The position numbers and the translations under genes were made by a program. Positions 55,621 through 63,889 of a stretch of 64,000 nt of DNA are shown here, one piece after another (positions within the stretch are counted from its first letter, which is position 1; every line of letters starts with the position of its first letter). Source of the stretch: Thermosynechococcus sp. M98_K2018_005 (lineage in GTDB: Bacteria; Cyanobacteriota; Cyanobacteriia; Thermosynechococcales; Thermosynechococcaceae); NCBI RefSeq assembly GCF_015295825.1, contig NZ_DVEH01000010.1, positions 1-64,000 of the forward strand, in the 5' to 3' direction. Below the pieces are notes generated by a model. The model was not told the DNA's origin, ran no database searches, and saw nothing but the letters and a program-made list of their open reading frames with translations.

Positions 55621-56372
55621 GCACGCGGAACAACAATATAGCCGGTTTTTAAGTAGGCATCGGTTGATGCTAGCTCTGGGGAAAAAGACTCACCACCCAA
55701 AACCCAGTGGCGATCGCGCCCCCAATACCACCAATAGGCTGCCGTATAGGCACAGAGAACTGCATCGAGTTGATCTTCAAGAGCCTTGAGGTCTCGCCCG
55801 TTGGTGGGGATTTCGGTAGTTAGTTCTAGTGCTAAGGGTGGCTCACAGTGGGGAAGCTGGGTGGCCATTAAATCCCTAAGCTCGGCTAACCCTTTGGCTC
55901 GTTCTGCAAGGCGGCCTTTTTTGTACTTAATGATTTGGTCAAGTTGAAAGAGGGCGATCGCCGTGGCATGGGGGAAGACTTCAATTTGAAATCGCCCGCG
56001 TTCTTGGGGGGTGATCGTCGGCCCATGGTGAAACCCCCGTTGGCTGAGGGCTTGACTAAAACCCGTGGTGTGCTGCGCAAAGGGGGACTGCTGATTCGCA
56101 GGATAGCAGCCGGCATGATACCGTCCAAGCACTTGATGGGCTTGGCGATCGCAGGTGCGCATTCCCCGCGAATTGGGAATAATTAGGGGGGCATCCACCG
56201 CCACCATGGCTGCTTGTGAAAAGGGTGCATCGCGATCAATCCATGCCAAGAGTTCATCCGTATCACCGGAGCGATCGCGAGCAACCACCACCAAATCTTG
56301 CCCCTGCCACTGCAAACAGCAGTACCCTGATGCCCCTCCTTTCCAGGCTAGATCAACGCCGAGAAACCGCAT
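55617..56372 (-). CDS. DUF429 protein (predicted RNase H-like nuclease)
   Basis: A 251-residue protein of the DUF429 family. The opening RFLGVDLAWKGGASGYCCL has the first acidic residue of the RNase H-like fold, VAVDAPLIIPNSRGMRTCDR the second, and LKALEDQLDAVLCAYTAAYW the last. These three acidic spots are the predicted metal site. The overlap of 20 bases with the next gene upstream suggests a shared transcript. Biological substrate unknown. Confidence 0.82.
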   Translation of the reverse strand: MRFLGVDLAWKGGASGYCCLQWQGQDLVVVARDRSGDTDELLAWIDRDAPFSQAAMVAVDAPLIIPNSRGMRTCDRQAHQVLGRYHAGCYPANQQSPFAQHTTGFSQALSQRGFHHGPTITPQERGRFQIEVFPHATAIALFQLDQIIKYKKGRLAERAKGLAELRDLMATQLPHCEPPLALELTTEIPTNGRDLKALEDQLDAVLCAYTAAYWWYWGRDRHWVLGGESFSPELASTDAYLKTGYIVVPRA

Positions 56373-57117
56373 TCGCTGCCATCAACTGTTGTTGTGGTGG
56401 ATGATCTTGAATCAGCAAAGCAGCAGCCACAACTCCCACTGGCGGTACCAGCACTAATCCCACCACGGGGATCAACAACCCCAAAAACTGCGCCAGACCA
56501 AGGCCATAGATTTGTGGCGTATAGGCACGGGTCAAAAGTTTGCGCTCTCTCAAAGAAGTGCTGTGTTTTTCAAGGAGGTAATCAAAACTGCCTCGCCCTA
56601 GGAAGAAACTGTTGACGATCGCCATCACGATAGGTTGCAGCGGCCCCGTTAGAAATGAAAGCAGCAGGAAGATCACTTGCAACACCGCATCCCGCAGCGC
56701 AAACCAACCCCCGATGATGGTGTTCAATAGATCGCGCCGCCACCCCACCTCAATCGTTTGTCCCATGGTAATTTTTTCAACACGGTTCAGCAGCGGACCA
56801 AGGAAAGGAATCACCACAAGGGGAGCCAGCGTTTGATAGCCAATTAGAGCTAAAAAGACAGCAATGAGGGTTGCCAAAATATCAATGAATCCTTGGTAGA
56901 GCCACTGCCATTCCCCACCCACAAACCAATCATCACCAATGACTTGAACAGCCCAGAAAGCAGCAATGATAAGCGTTACCCCCAGAACAAGACTCAAGAA
57001 GGCAGGTAACAGGAGATAGCCCCAAAGACGATAACGGGCTATAAAAAAAAGGCCACGACCAAAGGCAAAGAAACCCGCCTGAAACCGCTCTCCTGCTGAC
57101 CAAAGCTGCTTGATCAC
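56353..57117 (-). CDS. EI24/CysZ-like membrane protein
   Basis: A 254-residue integral membrane protein with about five or six hydrophobic segments. The EI24/CysZ domain contains FFIARYRLWGYLLLPAFLSL, GRRDLLNTIIGGWFALRD-like region (WRRDLLNTIIGGWFALRD) and VSVVGLVLVPPV-like end (LLIPVVGLVLVPPVGVVAAA). Known relatives include the sulfate channel CysZ, but the cyanobacterial members are not assigned to a substrate. It follows a small 58-residue membrane protein with a 38-base gap. Confidence 0.8.
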   Translation of the reverse strand: MIKQLWSAGERFQAGFFAFGRGLFFIARYRLWGYLLLPAFLSLVLGVTLIIAAFWAVQVIGDDWFVGGEWQWLYQGFIDILATLIAVFLALIGYQTLAPLVVIPFLGPLLNRVEKITMGQTIEVGWRRDLLNTIIGGWFALRDAVLQVIFLLLSFLTGPLQPIVMAIVNSFFLGRGSFDYLLEKHSTSLRERKLLTRAYTPQIYGLGLAQFLGLLIPVVGLVLVPPVGVVAAALLIQDHPPQQQLMAANAVSRR

Positions 57118-57155
57118 TAATTGTTCGTTCTAGAAGCCCCTAGGAAAATCCTAGC

Positions 57156-57332
57156 CTATCCACGGCGGGGCGGCGTACCTTCATCATCCGGCGGCGGTGC
57201 ATCAGCAACAAAATCAGGGGTATTGACCTGTTCAGCACGGGACATCGGCGTTGCTGTTGGGCGCCATAGCCAACTGGTCAACAGGCCAAGGGTGAGGAGT
57301 CCCACCAGTAGAGGGATAAATAGATCCGTCAT
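57156..57332 (-). CDS. Small single-span membrane protein
   Basis: A 58-residue protein with one hydrophobic segment (LFIPLLVGLLTLGLLTSWLW, residues 4-23) and a polar tail rich in Pro, Asp and Thr that ends PPRRG. The ATG at 57332 has GAGG 9 bases upstream; in-frame ATGs at 57347 and 57356 are alternatives. The position, 38 bases before the EI24-like gene on the same strand, supports a real gene. I know no homologue. Confidence 0.5.
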   Translation of the reverse strand: MTDLFIPLLVGLLTLGLLTSWLWRPTATPMSRAEQVNTPDFVADAPPPDDEGTPPRRG

Positions 57333-57537
57333 CGTTGTTTGCCTCATTGAATTCATCATTGTACAGAACCGAAGGAGTTTCCTTTCAGCGCTAGCTGCCC
57401 TGACGCAGTATGACTTTTGTAAGTTCCAGTACAGGTCCTTGGGCAAGAATTGAACACACTCAAAACAGTTAAATCCGCTCCCTGTAGCCGCAGAGTTTGA
57501 GCTATCGTTGAAGTAGCTGCCTTGGGTGATAAGAGCA

Positions 57538-57969
57538 ATGCCCCTGTCTCCCTTTTGGATTTGGTTAATTGTTGCCATCATCCTTTTTGTGATGGAACTT
57601 GTTTTGCCGACAGCGTTTATGGAGGCTACCCTCGGCCTCAGTGCCCTCATTGTCGCGTTTCTCTCGTTTCTGATTCCCAGCTTCTCAATACAGATTTTCC
57701 TCTGGATGGTGCTCTCTGTTGTGGTGGTCTTTCTCCTGCGGCGGTATCAACCGAAGCGAGTTCCCCCCGTGCTCAAGGAAGCTGCTGAGGCGGAAACGAT
57801 TACAAAAATCCCCGCTGGCGAGATGGGGCGGGTGCTGTACGAAGGGATTTCTTGGCAAGCTCGCTGTGATGATCCTCGCTTGGCCATTCCCGAACATCAG
57901 CGGGTGATTATTATTGGCCGTCAGGGAACGACGCTGATTGTGATGCCCGAAGATGCTATTCGGTCCTAG
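57538..57969 (+). CDS. NfeD-like membrane protein
   Basis: A 143-residue protein with two or three N-terminal membrane segments (WIWLIVAIILFVMELVLPTA; LSALIVAFLSFLIPSF) and a C-terminal OB-fold (about residues 80-143, GEMGRVLYEGISWQARCDDP). NfeD-like proteins usually pair with stomatin/SPFH proteins. Here the SPFH gene is 43 kb away, at 13.3 kb, so partnership is uncertain. The ATG at 57538 is used. The 3' end overlaps the convergent ferredoxin gene by 14 bases. Confidence 0.87.
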   Translation: MPLSPFWIWLIVAIILFVMELVLPTAFMEATLGLSALIVAFLSFLIPSFSIQIFLWMVLSVVVVFLLRRYQPKRVPPVLKEAAEAETITKIPAGEMGRVLYEGISWQARCDDPRLAIPEHQRVIIIGRQGTTLIVMPEDAIRS

Positions 57970-58366
57970 GGGGCGATCGCCGTTTCTTGCGGTGTGTGGT
58001 GGCTGGATCAATAGGAAAACCCGCAAGGGGAACCACCTGCTCGAGGCGTTCTTTCTCAAGCCGTTTTAATTCCGTGTAATCCACCCAGTGGATACAGTCA
58101 ACGGGACAGGTATCAATCGCTTCTTGAATCAGTTCAAGGGGGTCACCATCTTGGCGTACCACCCGCGATCGCCCGTAGTTAGGCTCGATGTAAAATGTAT
58201 TTCGCGCCACATGGGCACAGTGTTTGCAGCCAATGCAGGTAATCTCATCAACATAGACACCGCGTTGGCGATGGGTTCCTCCGAGTTCAGGCTCGTAGCC
58301 ACTGCGAGGTTTACTTTGGCGGAATTGACCGCCAAGCTCTGGTTCTAAACCAAGGGGCTTATCCAT
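57956..58366 (-). CDS. 4Fe-4S ferredoxin-like protein
   Basis: A 136-residue electron carrier with one 4Fe-4S binding pattern: CIGCKHCAHVARNTF (about residues 44-58) and CPVDCIHW (about 87-94). The three cysteines CxxCxxC plus CPxxC fit a single cluster. The N-terminal 40 residues carry two copies of an EPELGG element and look disordered. It is 12 bases downstream of the Ycf35 gene and probably in one operon with it and the DUF2997 gene. The electron partner is unknown. Confidence 0.88.
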   Translation of the reverse strand: MDKPLGLEPELGGQFRQSKPRSGYEPELGGTHRQRGVYVDEITCIGCKHCAHVARNTFYIEPNYGRSRVVRQDGDPLELIQEAIDTCPVDCIHWVDYTELKRLEKERLEQVVPLAGFPIDPATTHRKKRRSPPRTE

Positions 58367-58378
58367 TGCTCGGACTGG

Positions 58379-58765
58379 CTAGGAACGCCAGCGTTGCAGT
58401 ACAACCTTGACACTACCATCGGCCTGCTGTTCTGTGGTCTGGACTTGAAAGCCCTGGTCAGTAGCAGATTGCAACACCGCATGGTAGGCATAGCGCTGCG
58501 TGACTTTATTCAAAAAGCGATCCACTGACCATGCCTGCTGCCAAAACTCCAAATCCGCCACTAGCTCATACTCAGTGCCATTCCAGCGAAAGCCAATGTC
58601 ATAGCCATTGTCTTGGGGAACAACGACTTGAGCCGTTTGGGTTTGACCGCGAAACCCGCGCACTTCTTGGGAGCCAGATTGCCACGGTAAGCCCAAGTCC
58701 GTTAGGGCAGCCTGTAGGGCGGGTAAACTCCGAATTTGGGTTTTGATTTGGCTGAAGTGCGACAT
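58379..58765 (-). CDS. ycf35: Ycf35 family protein (DUF1257)
   Basis: A 128-residue protein of the DUF1257/Ycf35 family, conserved in cyanobacteria and in red-lineage plastid genomes. The start MSHFSQIKTQIRSLPALQAA and the segments YDIGFRWNGTEYELVADL and RYAYHAVLQSATDQGFQVQT are diagnostic. Its role is not known; the conserved link with a ferredoxin and DUF2997 suggests a redox-related small complex. It lies 20 bases after the DUF2997 gene. Confidence 0.87.
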   Translation of the reverse strand: MSHFSQIKTQIRSLPALQAALTDLGLPWQSGSQEVRGFRGQTQTAQVVVPQDNGYDIGFRWNGTEYELVADLEFWQQAWSVDRFLNKVTQRYAYHAVLQSATDQGFQVQTTEQQADGSVKVVLQRWRS

Positions 58766-58785
58766 GGATCACCAATCCTCAACGA

Positions 58786-58995
58786 TTACCACTGGGAGGG
58801 GACAGATTGAACAACCAATTGACTTTCTTCCTCTTGGGGAGCGTAGTATTCCGCGGTGGGTTGTTGGCTAATGACACACCCCAGTTGCGCTTCAATGGCA
58901 GCAGTCACCTCAGCACAGGATGCTCCAGAAATTCCCGTCACCGTTTCAACGACGCGGCCATCGGGATAAATCACAAATTCAAGGGTTTCTAGCAT
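58786..58995 (-). CDS. DUF2997 protein
   Basis: A 69-residue protein. The pattern LEFVIYPDGRVVETVTGISG followed by ASCAEVTAAIEAQLG matches DUF2997, with the conserved single cysteine. The ATG at 58995 gives the normal start; a longer frame to 59100 adds an unrelated basic leader. It is the first gene of the DUF2997-ycf35-ferredoxin run. Function unknown. Confidence 0.8.
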   Translation of the reverse strand: MLETLEFVIYPDGRVVETVTGISGASCAEVTAAIEAQLGCVISQQPTAEYYAPQEEESQLVVQSVPSQW

Positions 58996-59100
58996 TGGCA
59001 CAACCGACTCACTCGCAGTTATGACAAACCGCTCACGAGGATAAAATTCAAGTCCTAACCTATGGAACTCATTGTGACGAAGGCTAACCAAAGGAGTCAA

Positions 59101-59456
59101 GGTCTTTAATAAACTTTACACTCCGCAGCAGTTTCCCCCGGACGCCTGAAGACCTGAAGGATCAGTCATCTATAGAGCGACGTCTGCGCTGAGAATTGAT
59201 AAGAAATATGTAGATTGTTGTCTTGGACGGGACGGCGGCCTCAAGGCGATCGCGACCTATGAAGCGGGTTGGTGCCTACAAGGAGCGCCTTGGCAGCGAG
59301 AGCAACGGCAATATTGTTCGTGTCAAGGTAGCGTTTGCTAAGGTGACAGATACATTGATTGTGATCATAGATAGCAATGGTAAGATCACAGGTGTTGATT
59401 TCCCTGCAACGCCTGACGACTTATCTGCTCAGCCTCTGCCCTCGGCCTTGACCTTT
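59101..59456. other. Region between DUF2997 and Crp-family gene
   Basis: About 350 bases. The right half is open in the frame of the Crp-family gene from 59259 (ATG) and even 59223 (TTG), so it may encode an N-terminal extension. It also holds the inverted repeat TGTGATC/GATCACA described separately. The left half (59101-59222) contains nothing I can name. Confidence 0.4.
59360..59390. promoter_or_regulatory. Perfect inverted repeat with Crp-like half-sites
   Basis: TGTGATC (59360-59366) and GATCACA (59384-59390) are exact reverse complements separated by 17 bases. TGTGA/TCACA are the half-sites of Crp proteins, but the usual gap is 6, here 21 between the pentamers. The element sits 66 bases before the ATG at 59457 and could serve autoregulation, or lie within the coding region if the longer start is right. 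Confidence 0.4.
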
Positions 59457-60152
59457 ATGCAAGAACGGCGTAGTTCTCCTGCACCTGAATTATCTTTACA
59501 AAATACGCCCTTTTTTCGGGATTTACCGCAGGCAGTGGTGGAGAAAGCCCTAGCCCACGTAGTGACACGTCAGCATCCCGCCAACCGAGTAATCTTGCTG
59601 GAGAATGATTGGGGCACATCGGTTTACTTTATCCTCAGTGGCTGGGTCAAAATTCGCACTTACAACATTGATGGCAAAGAAGTCACCCTGAATATCCTCG
59701 GGCCCGGGGAACTCTTTGGCGAAATGGCCCCCCTAGAGGAAGTGCCCCGCTCAACAGATGTGATTACCCTAACACCGACAGTTGTGGCCAATATGCCCGC
59801 GACGGATTTTGTCAATCTTGTCAATACTGAACCTCAAGCGGGCATACGCCTCGCCAAGTTAATGGCACGACGGCTACGGCAGCTAAACCGGCGGCTGCGG
59901 CTACGGGAATCCGATAGTACGTCACGGGTGGCAGATATTCTGCTGTTTTTGGCCGATGGTCAAGGGCGACAGGGAGCCGATGGCCTAGAAATTCCCAATT
60001 TACCTCACCGTGAATTAAGTAGTCTCAGTGGCATGGCGCGGGAAACGGTGACACGGGTGTTGGGGAAACTGGAGCGCAAGGGGATTATTCGCCGCAATCA
60101 AGAGAGCTTGTGCATTACGAATCTACGTGCCTTAGAAAGTTTACTCCTATAG
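59457..60152 (+). CDS. Crp/Fnr-family transcriptional regulator
   Basis: A 231-residue regulator with an N-terminal cyclic-nucleotide-binding-like domain (about residues 15-130) and a C-terminal winged helix-turn-helix (about 165-225). The phosphate-binding cassette reads LFGEMAPLEEVPRSTDV, with Glu and Arg in the positions that bind cyclic nucleotides in Crp. The recognition helix region is SSLSGMARETVTRVLGKLE. It is distinct from NtcA. The ATG at 59457 gives the common length; in-frame starts at 59259 or 59223 would add 66-78 residues, so the N-terminus is not settled. Confidence 0.85.
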   Translation: MQERRSSPAPELSLQNTPFFRDLPQAVVEKALAHVVTRQHPANRVILLENDWGTSVYFILSGWVKIRTYNIDGKEVTLNILGPGELFGEMAPLEEVPRSTDVITLTPTVVANMPATDFVNLVNTEPQAGIRLAKLMARRLRQLNRRLRLRESDSTSRVADILLFLADGQGRQGADGLEIPNLPHRELSSLSGMARETVTRVLGKLERKGIIRRNQESLCITNLRALESLLL

Positions 60153-60176
60153 GACTCAGAACAATAATGATTGCCC

Positions 60177-60644
60177 TCAAGAGGATGGCAGCAAGTAATG
60201 TCCAATGCTCCAGCCAATGAACACTCCTAAAATTGCCATTTGAATCAGCACTAGCATAATTTGCCAGTTCTGGTAGCCAGCAGCTTTCATTTCAATCCGC
60301 ACGAGAATTTCAGTGCCAATGAGAATAGCAATCACACTAAAGACATGAAAGGCAATAATGGCAAGGGTGACAGCGGTACTCAGCACCAGCACTGTAAAAA
60401 GACTGGGGGTGCCCACGCGCATAGTTAAGCCACTAAAGATACTTTTAGGGTTGCTCTGCCGCCATTGCAACAGGCTAGAGGTGCCACCCACGACAAACAC
60501 TGTCAGAATTGCTGCCAAAAGAGAAGCATAGGCCGACCACATCCAAGGATAGGCGGACAAATACCAGCCCACGAGTACGTAGCCCAGAACCACCAGCAAC
60601 AGTAGGGCGAGGGGAAACTTGGTATGGTCTGGCGATGAAGTCAT
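60177..60644 (-). CDS. Conserved hypothetical membrane protein
   Basis: A 155-residue protein with four hydrophobic segments (FPLALLLLVVLGYVLVGWYL; YASLLAAILTVFVVG; LFTVLVLSTAVTLAIIAFHV; ILVLIQMAILGVFIGWSI-like end). I do not recognise the family; the layout is common in small cyanobacterial membrane proteins. The ATG at 60644 is chosen and lies 2 bases from the GmhB-like stop, so the two genes are probably co-translated. Function unknown. Confidence 0.6.
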   Translation of the reverse strand: MTSSPDHTKFPLALLLLVVLGYVLVGWYLSAYPWMWSAYASLLAAILTVFVVGGTSSLLQWRQSNPKSIFSGLTMRVGTPSLFTVLVLSTAVTLAIIAFHVFSVIAILIGTEILVRIEMKAAGYQNWQIMLVLIQMAILGVFIGWSIGHYLLPSS

Positions 60645-60646
60645 CG

Positions 60647-61237
60647 CTATCGGGGTGTAAGGTGGGTGCAAATCCACTCTACGGCAGCGGCTAAATCCTC
60701 TGCAATGAAGTCGGGCTGACTGGCGTGCTGGTAGCTCCCCTCAAGAACGCGATCGCCAAACCCAGTTTGTACCAAAATCCCATAGCAGCCGGCATTCCGC
60801 GCCAGATCAATATCAGTGGCTTTGTCCCCCACCATGACACTGCGGCTTAGATCTAAATCATGATCCCAAGCAGCCGCTACGAGCATTCCCGTATTGGGTT
60901 TGCGCCATGTTGTCCAGCCCGCATAGTCGGCAACCACTCCCCCTTCAGGACGGCTGAGATCAGGACAGAAATAAACCGCATGCAACACCGCACCGGCACT
61001 TGCGGCTAGCAACTCCTGAAGTCTGTGGTGCAGGGCATGGACATGATCAATGCTGTAATAATCTCGCGCCGGACCTGATTGATTGGAGGCTAAGCAGCAA
61101 AACCACCCCGCATCATTGAGCCGCCGCACCGCTTGAGCCACCCCGGGGATGAGCTGCAAATCCTCAAGGCGGTGAATATAGCCCACCTCTTGGTTCAGCA
61201 CGCCATCGCGATCGAGGAAGACAGCCGGTCTAGCCAT
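60647..61237 (-). CDS. GmhB-like HAD-family sugar phosphatase
   Basis: A 196-residue HAD phosphatase resembling GmhB (D-glycero-D-manno-heptose-1,7-bisphosphate 7-phosphatase) and histidinol-phosphatase. Motif I FLDRDGVLNQEVGYI (nucleophile Asp near residue 8) and the SNQSG motif II are clear, as is motif IV VGDKATDIDLA. The zinc loop is degenerate: CPDLSRPEG is followed by TTWRKPNTG where CxCRKP is usual. The ATG at 61237 overlaps the GT9 gene by 8 bases. The sugar phosphate acted on is uncertain. Confidence 0.85.
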   Translation of the reverse strand: MARPAVFLDRDGVLNQEVGYIHRLEDLQLIPGVAQAVRRLNDAGWFCCLASNQSGPARDYYSIDHVHALHHRLQELLAASAGAVLHAVYFCPDLSRPEGGVVADYAGWTTWRKPNTGMLVAAAWDHDLDLSRSVMVGDKATDIDLARNAGCYGILVQTGFGDRVLEGSYQHASQPDFIAEDLAAAVEWICTHLTPR

Positions 61238-62192
61238 GGCGAGCCGCCTCAATCACTGCTGAGACGGAAATATCGGCCATGTTGCCTGTGGCGGACTTGA
61301 CGGCGCGAAAACGGGGATCGGCGGGCAGGAGTTTGGCGGGATCCGTAGGGCCAAAAAGCGCCACAAGGGGAGTACCCACCGCCACGCCAATATGCATCGG
61401 GCCACTGTCGGTACAGAGAATCTGTTGTGCCTGTTGCATTAGAGCTGCCAGTTTGCGCAAGTCTGGAGGATGGCTAATCTTAATCTGCGGTAGCGCCTGC
61501 GTTAGCGCACTTACCCATGCGTGATCTTCAGGCCCACAGACCACGATAAAGGGCAGGTGCGGCTCCTGCTGTTGCAGCGTCTGGATGACCTCAACCCAAG
61601 CAGCGGGGGGGTAAATTTTGTTAATTCCCTTAGTCAGTGCCATCTGACTCGAGCCACCGTGCAAGAGGCGATACCTCCCAGTAATTCCTAGGCGTTGCCG
61701 CTCTGCGATTGCCCACTGTTGATCCGCCTCAGCAATGACGGCCTTGGGCAGGGGACAGGGGGTAGTGATACCAAAGGCTTGCAGTAAGTCGTGGTAGGTG
61801 GCGGCACTGTACTGATCAAGGTTGACGGGTACAGCATCGGTGAGAAACCCTAAGGGATTGAGTTTGGCAAAGCCGACTCGCTTGGGAATCCCCGTCAGCC
61901 ACAGCAGAAAGCGCACTGCTTTACTCCGTCCCAAGGAGAGAATGGCATCGTACTCCCCCTCCCGCAGTGTGCCAATCAGGTTTGCCCAATCCGCTAGGGC
62001 ATTGCGGTCTTTGAAGTTAAAGGGAATGACTTGGTGGACACTGCCACTCAGTTGGTAGGCAGTAGCGGCACGGGGTTCAACCACCACATCCAACTGCGCC
62101 TCTGGAAAATGGGCTTTGAGATCATCAAGGGTGGGAAAAAACAAAATTTGATCACCGATACCGCCGGGTACCAGCGCCACGATATGTTTCAT
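61230..62192 (-). CDS. Glycosyltransferase family 9 (heptosyltransferase-like)
   Basis: A 320-residue GT-B transferase of family GT9. The N-terminal domain carries VALVPGGIGDQILFFPTLDD and RSKAVRFLLWLTGIPKRVG; the C-terminal has CTDSGPMHIGVAVGTPLVAL and FGPTDP, the nucleotide-sugar region of GT9. These enzymes add heptose or similar sugars to lipopolysaccharide core. With the GmhB-like phosphatase next to it, a heptose-like donor is plausible. The ATG at 62192 is preferred to one at 62213. It lies 13 bases after the next gene's stop. Confidence 0.88.
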   Translation of the reverse strand: MKHIVALVPGGIGDQILFFPTLDDLKAHFPEAQLDVVVEPRAATAYQLSGSVHQVIPFNFKDRNALADWANLIGTLREGEYDAILSLGRSKAVRFLLWLTGIPKRVGFAKLNPLGFLTDAVPVNLDQYSAATYHDLLQAFGITTPCPLPKAVIAEADQQWAIAERQRLGITGRYRLLHGGSSQMALTKGINKIYPPAAWVEVIQTLQQQEPHLPFIVVCGPEDHAWVSALTQALPQIKISHPPDLRKLAALMQQAQQILCTDSGPMHIGVAVGTPLVALFGPTDPAKLLPADPRFRAVKSATGNMADISVSAVIEAARHG

Positions 62193-62205
62193 AGCGGTTG
62201 AGCAC

Positions 62206-62634
62206 CTATGCAAACTCGCCCTTAATTTTAGCCGTAAGTTTTGGTTGCAGGCGATCGCGCCACGCCAAGGCTAGGGGAAGCTCCGTAAAGGGAATGCGAT
62301 AGCACTCTCCCGTGGGGGTTTGCAGCACAAGGTGAATGGTTCCTTTGGTAGGAGTGGCTGCTGTCTCAACCCGTTGGCCACTACTCTCGACCCAAACGCT
62401 CTGAATATCCCCTAAGTCACAGGTTTGCAAATTAACAATGCCCTGTCGGGTCGGTCGTCCCCATGTTAGGCGATCGCCCTGCTGACCGAGGACAGCGGCA
62501 ATATCGTACTTACTGGCTTCAAATTGCTGTGCCCACTGGCGATAGTGTTCCAGCTTGCGGTACTCGACCCAGCCCAACCGTGCCAGCACGATAAAAACCG
62601 CCAATAGGGGTAACCAGAGCAGACCGTGACTCAT
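62206..62634 (-). CDS. Hypothetical protein with N-terminal membrane anchor
   Basis: A 142-residue protein with one N-terminal hydrophobic segment (GLLWLPLLAVFIVLARLGWV, about residues 4-23) and a soluble beta-rich part with TWGRPTRQGIVNLQTCDLG and IHLVLQTPTGECYRIPFTEL. The latter resembles a PH-like or cofactor-free sandwich. The ATG at 62634 overlaps the stop of cinA by 4 bases (ATGA). Conserved context unknown; I cannot assign a function. Confidence 0.6.
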   Translation of the reverse strand: MSHGLLWLPLLAVFIVLARLGWVEYRKLEHYRQWAQQFEASKYDIAAVLGQQGDRLTWGRPTRQGIVNLQTCDLGDIQSVWVESSGQRVETAATPTKGTIHLVLQTPTGECYRIPFTELPLALAWRDRLQPKLTAKIKGEFA

Positions 62635-63881
62635 GGATTCACCAATAACTGCCGCCGCAGTACATCGAGGGCATTCATGGCACTGAGATGCCGCACCCAA
62701 TCCCGTCCCCGTTGACCACTGATGCGAAATTCACGGGTAATGACCTCGCCATTGGGCAGTGCCACACCAATATAGACCAGTCCTACAGGTTTAGTGAGCG
62801 TCGCTCCCCCTGGACCGGCAATGCCCGTAATGCTCACACCCCAATCACTGGCCAAACGTGTCTTGACCCCTAGCGCCATCTGGGCGGCCACCACGGCACT
62901 GACAGCCCCCTCTTGCTCTAGATCCTGAGGAGTCACCCCCAATAAATTCACCTTAACTTCGTTGGCATAGGCAATGATGCCCCCTTTGAAGTAGAGGGAA
63001 CTCCCCGGCAAACGGGTCAGCATTTCCCCAAGACCACCGCCTGTACAGGACTCTGCCACAGCCACCGTTTGGTGTCGCTCTTGAAGGAGCCGAGCCACGG
63101 CACTGGCGAGGGTATCGTCATCGGCACCATAGCAGTCTAAACCCACAATTTGGCGAATCTCGGCTTCGACGGGCTGAATCAGTTGCTGCGCTTCCGCTTC
63201 GTCCTTAGCGCGTACAGTAATGCGCAGGCGGGTTTCACCATTGCCGGCGTAGGGGGCCACGGTGGGATGCTCACGGGCGATTTGGGCGGCCACTTTTTCC
63301 GCAAGTACGGATTCGGGAATGCCCCAGAAACGCAGCACACGGCTGTAAATGACCTCTTTTCCCCAGCCTTGGGAGCGCAAAAAGGGCACTGCCGTTTCTT
63401 GCCACATCTGCTTCATTTCAGCCGGGACACCGGGGAAGGTGAGAATGATGAGACCCGTGCGCGGCTGCCAGATCATGCCGGGGGCAGTCCCCAAGGGGTT
63501 TGGGAGAATCTGCGCCCCCACGGGCAGCAGGGCTTGCTTGCGGTTACTGGGACTAAAGCCACCGCGATGGGCATACTTGCGTTCTAGGTCAGCAATAATT
63601 TCCGGCCGCTCTTCGAGGGGGGCTTGAAAGAAATCCGCTAGGGTTTCGGTGGTGAGATCATCGGGTGTGGGACCAAGGCCACCCGTGAAAATCAATAGGC
63701 GGGCGCGATCGCAGGCAATGGCTACGACTTTCTTAATCCGCGTGGGATTGTCGCCAACCACAGTTTGGTAATAGTGGGGAATCCCTAAGCTCGCCAGTTG
63801 TTGCGCTAAAAACTGGGCATTACTGTTGAGAATCTCCCCCAGCAGCAATTCTGTACCCACGCATATAATTTCTGCACTCAT
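62631..63881 (-). CDS. cinA: CinA-like protein (nicotinamide-nucleotide amidohydrolase family)
   Basis: A 416-residue two-domain CinA. The N-terminal molybdopterin-binding-like (COG1058) domain has IICVGTELLLGEILNSNAQF and FTGGLGPTPDDLTTETLADF, the pyrophosphatase region. The C-terminal domain (from about 255: VARLLQERHQTVAVAESCTG, GGLGEMLTRLPGSS and SITGIAGPGG) is the nicotinamide-mononucleotide deamidase PncC. It should act in NAD salvage/detoxification. The ATG at 63881 is used; an ATG at 63893 overlaps the upstream stop. Confidence 0.94.
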   Translation of the reverse strand: MSAEIICVGTELLLGEILNSNAQFLAQQLASLGIPHYYQTVVGDNPTRIKKVVAIACDRARLLIFTGGLGPTPDDLTTETLADFFQAPLEERPEIIADLERKYAHRGGFSPSNRKQALLPVGAQILPNPLGTAPGMIWQPRTGLIILTFPGVPAEMKQMWQETAVPFLRSQGWGKEVIYSRVLRFWGIPESVLAEKVAAQIAREHPTVAPYAGNGETRLRITVRAKDEAEAQQLIQPVEAEIRQIVGLDCYGADDDTLASAVARLLQERHQTVAVAESCTGGGLGEMLTRLPGSSLYFKGGIIAYANEVKVNLLGVTPQDLEQEGAVSAVVAAQMALGVKTRLASDWGVSITGIAGPGGATLTKPVGLVYIGVALPNGEVITREFRISGQRGRDWVRHLSAMNALDVLRRQLLVNP

Positions 63882-63889
63882 TGTTTCAG

